Shown here: in pieces, positions 5,245 through 6,050 of the stretch
Position numbering within the stretch: position 1 is the first letter of the stretch
Layout of the letters: each line of letters begins with the position of its first letter
Source: Bacillota bacterium
GTDB lineage: Bacteria > Eremiobacterota > SpSt-956 > JAKJGF01
Length of the DNA: 6,050 nt
Direction of reading: 5' to 3'
NCBI GenBank assembly: GCA_029555925.1
Contig: JAKPQU010000527.1
Coordinates: 1 to 6,050, forward strand
Notes under the pieces: model-generated
What the model was told of the DNA's origin: nothing
The model's database searches: none
Seen by the model: only the letters and a program-made list of their open reading frames with translations
Program-made: the position numbers and the translations under genes

Positions 5245-6050
5245 ATGGATTATCTGGAAATAATTCACTCTGCCATAGACTACATAGAAGAACATCTCAC
5301 AGATGAAATATCTCTTCAGGATATATCAGGGGAAGCAGGTCTGTCTCCCTATCATTTTCACCGTATATTCCACGGCATAACAGGAAATACCGTAAGTGAA
5401 TATATCCGTGAAAGGCGACTTTCTCTGGCATCTGACGACCTTGTTTCATCTAAAAAGAGAATAATAGAGATTTCAGTAGAATATGGCTTCGAATCACAGG
5501 AATCCTTTACAAGAGCTTTTAAGAAACAGTTCGGCCTTACGCCGGCAAAGTACCGAACAAATCAGAAGCATTCCATGTTATTTAAGAAAAAGAGACTTAC
5601 AGAAACAGGTCTCAAACATTTAAACGGAGGAATTACAATGGAACCAAAAATAATCACTAAAGAATCTTTTAAAGTTGTAGGAATGGAAGGAAAGACAACT
5701 CTTAAAAACAATAAAATCCCCGGGTTATGGCATAAATTCATGCGTGTCATAGGGGAAATAAAAAACAGGATAAATAATAATGTAGCCTATGGTATCTGTG
5801 AATGTGTATCAGGATTTGATGCAAAGAACTTTAACGAAGATACGGAGTTTACGGAACTTGTCTGTGTGGAAGTAAGTAATTTCGACAATATACCGGAAGG
5901 GATGGTCGGAAGGACTTTACAGACACAGAAATATGCAGTATTTACCCACAGGGGCCCCCTGACAAATCTACGCAGTACCTATGACTATATATATGGTACA
6001 TGGCTGAAAAACTCCGGGTATGAAATCGCAGAAGCAGATGATTTTGAATA
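5245..6050 (+). CDS. AraC-family regulator with GyrI-like effector-binding domain (3' end cut by window)
   Basis: The frame stays open for 268 codons to the window edge; about 15-25 residues are probably missing. Residues 1-108 form the AraC/XylS DNA-binding domain, with two helix-turn-helix units: LQDISGEAGLSPYHFHRIF at 24-42 and, in the second, YGFESQESFTRAFKKQFG at 80-97 followed by LTPAKYR at 98-104. After a linker, residues about 132-268 form a GyrI-like (AraC E-binding) ligand domain, starting MEPKIITKESFKVVGM and including YAVFTHRGPL at 220-229. Regulators of this layout bind small, often cationic or lipophilic, ligands and commonly control efflux or stress genes; the ligand here is unknown. 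The ATG at 5245 gives the usual MDYLE opening but lacks a ribosome binding site. A strong internal ribosome binding site precedes the in-frame ATG at 5638. The gene is separated from the decayed genes upstream by its own candidate promoter. Confidence 0.9.
   Translation, partial: MDYLEIIHSAIDYIEEHLTDEISLQDISGEAGLSPYHFHRIFHGITGNTVSEYIRERRLSLASDDLVSSKKRIIEISVEYGFESQESFTRAFKKQFGLTPAKYRTNQKHSMLFKKKRLTETGLKHLNGGITMEPKIITKESFKVVGMEGKTTLKNNKIPGLWHKFMRVIGEIKNRINNNVAYGICECVSGFDAKNFNEDTEFTELVCVEVSNFDNIPEGMVGRTLQTQKYAVFTHRGPLTNLRSTYDYIYGTWLKNSGYEIAEADDFE
5626..5640 (+). promoter_or_regulatory. Internal ribosome binding site and in-frame ATG within the AraC gene
   Basis: GGAGG at 5626-5630 lies 7 bases before the in-frame ATG at 5638, residue 132, exactly where the GyrI-like domain begins. 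The spacing and match are better than those of the gene's own start. It could produce a free ligand-binding domain, or be a relic of the fusion of two once separate genes. Confidence 0.45.

Noticed and set aside
5562..5750. 62-codon frame on the - strand within the AraC gene
   Set aside because: It is antisense to the continuous AraC/GyrI coding frame and has no motif support.

Overview
The window is a low-GC bacterial chromosome segment in which every intact gene lies on the + strand. The lineage cannot be fixed from the sequence. Codon choice is AT-rich (many AGA and ATA codons). The gene content (a cytosolic zinc-ribbon Ser/Thr kinase fused to a sulfatase-modifying-factor fold, a GlgX-type debranching enzyme, an AraC regulator with a GyrI-like domain, a FlaR-like kinase remnant) would suit an uncultured bacterium or a Firmicutes-like one. 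That placement is inference.

Layout. Bases 1-283 carry no gene. They hold a roughly 100-bp imperfect palindrome (40-139) with four copies of the self-complementary heptamer CGTNACG at its centre. Bases 284-649 encode a 121-residue protein whose C-terminal half aligns with the Hfq/Sm fold and whose N-terminal half is a Lys/Pro-rich tail. A different 7-bp tandem array (AGTGANC type, 631-679) supplies the last codons and the stop of that gene, and a partial inverted counterpart lies near 726-747. Bases 756-2444 encode a 562-residue zinc ribbon-kinase-FGE-like fusion that starts at TTG with no ribosome binding site. The 189-bp gap 2445-2633 holds a TATAAT box, a tight hairpin, a second CGTNACG array and nested inverted repeats. 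It leads into glgX (2634-4778), which has a strong ribosome binding site and all GH13 catalytic residues. A GC-rich palindrome (4785-4810) follows the glgX stop.

Bases 4854-5185 are a small gene graveyard. One remnant is a FlaR-like P-loop kinase with frameshifted N-terminus and a missing middle; the other is the first 20 codons of a second P-loop protein, cut off inside Walker A. Bases 5245-6050 encode an AraC/GyrI-like transcription regulator that runs off the window. It has a near-leaderless promoter geometry and a perfect internal ribosome binding site in front of an in-frame ATG at its domain boundary.

Functional reading. The intact genes do not form one obvious pathway. Three are regulators (an RNA-binding protein, a protein kinase, a transcription factor) and one is a glycogen-degrading enzyme. 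The most unusual material is the divergent Hfq-like protein with its N-terminal tail, the two families of period-7 repeats sitting in palindromes at gene boundaries, and the possible alternative RNA structures ahead of glgX.
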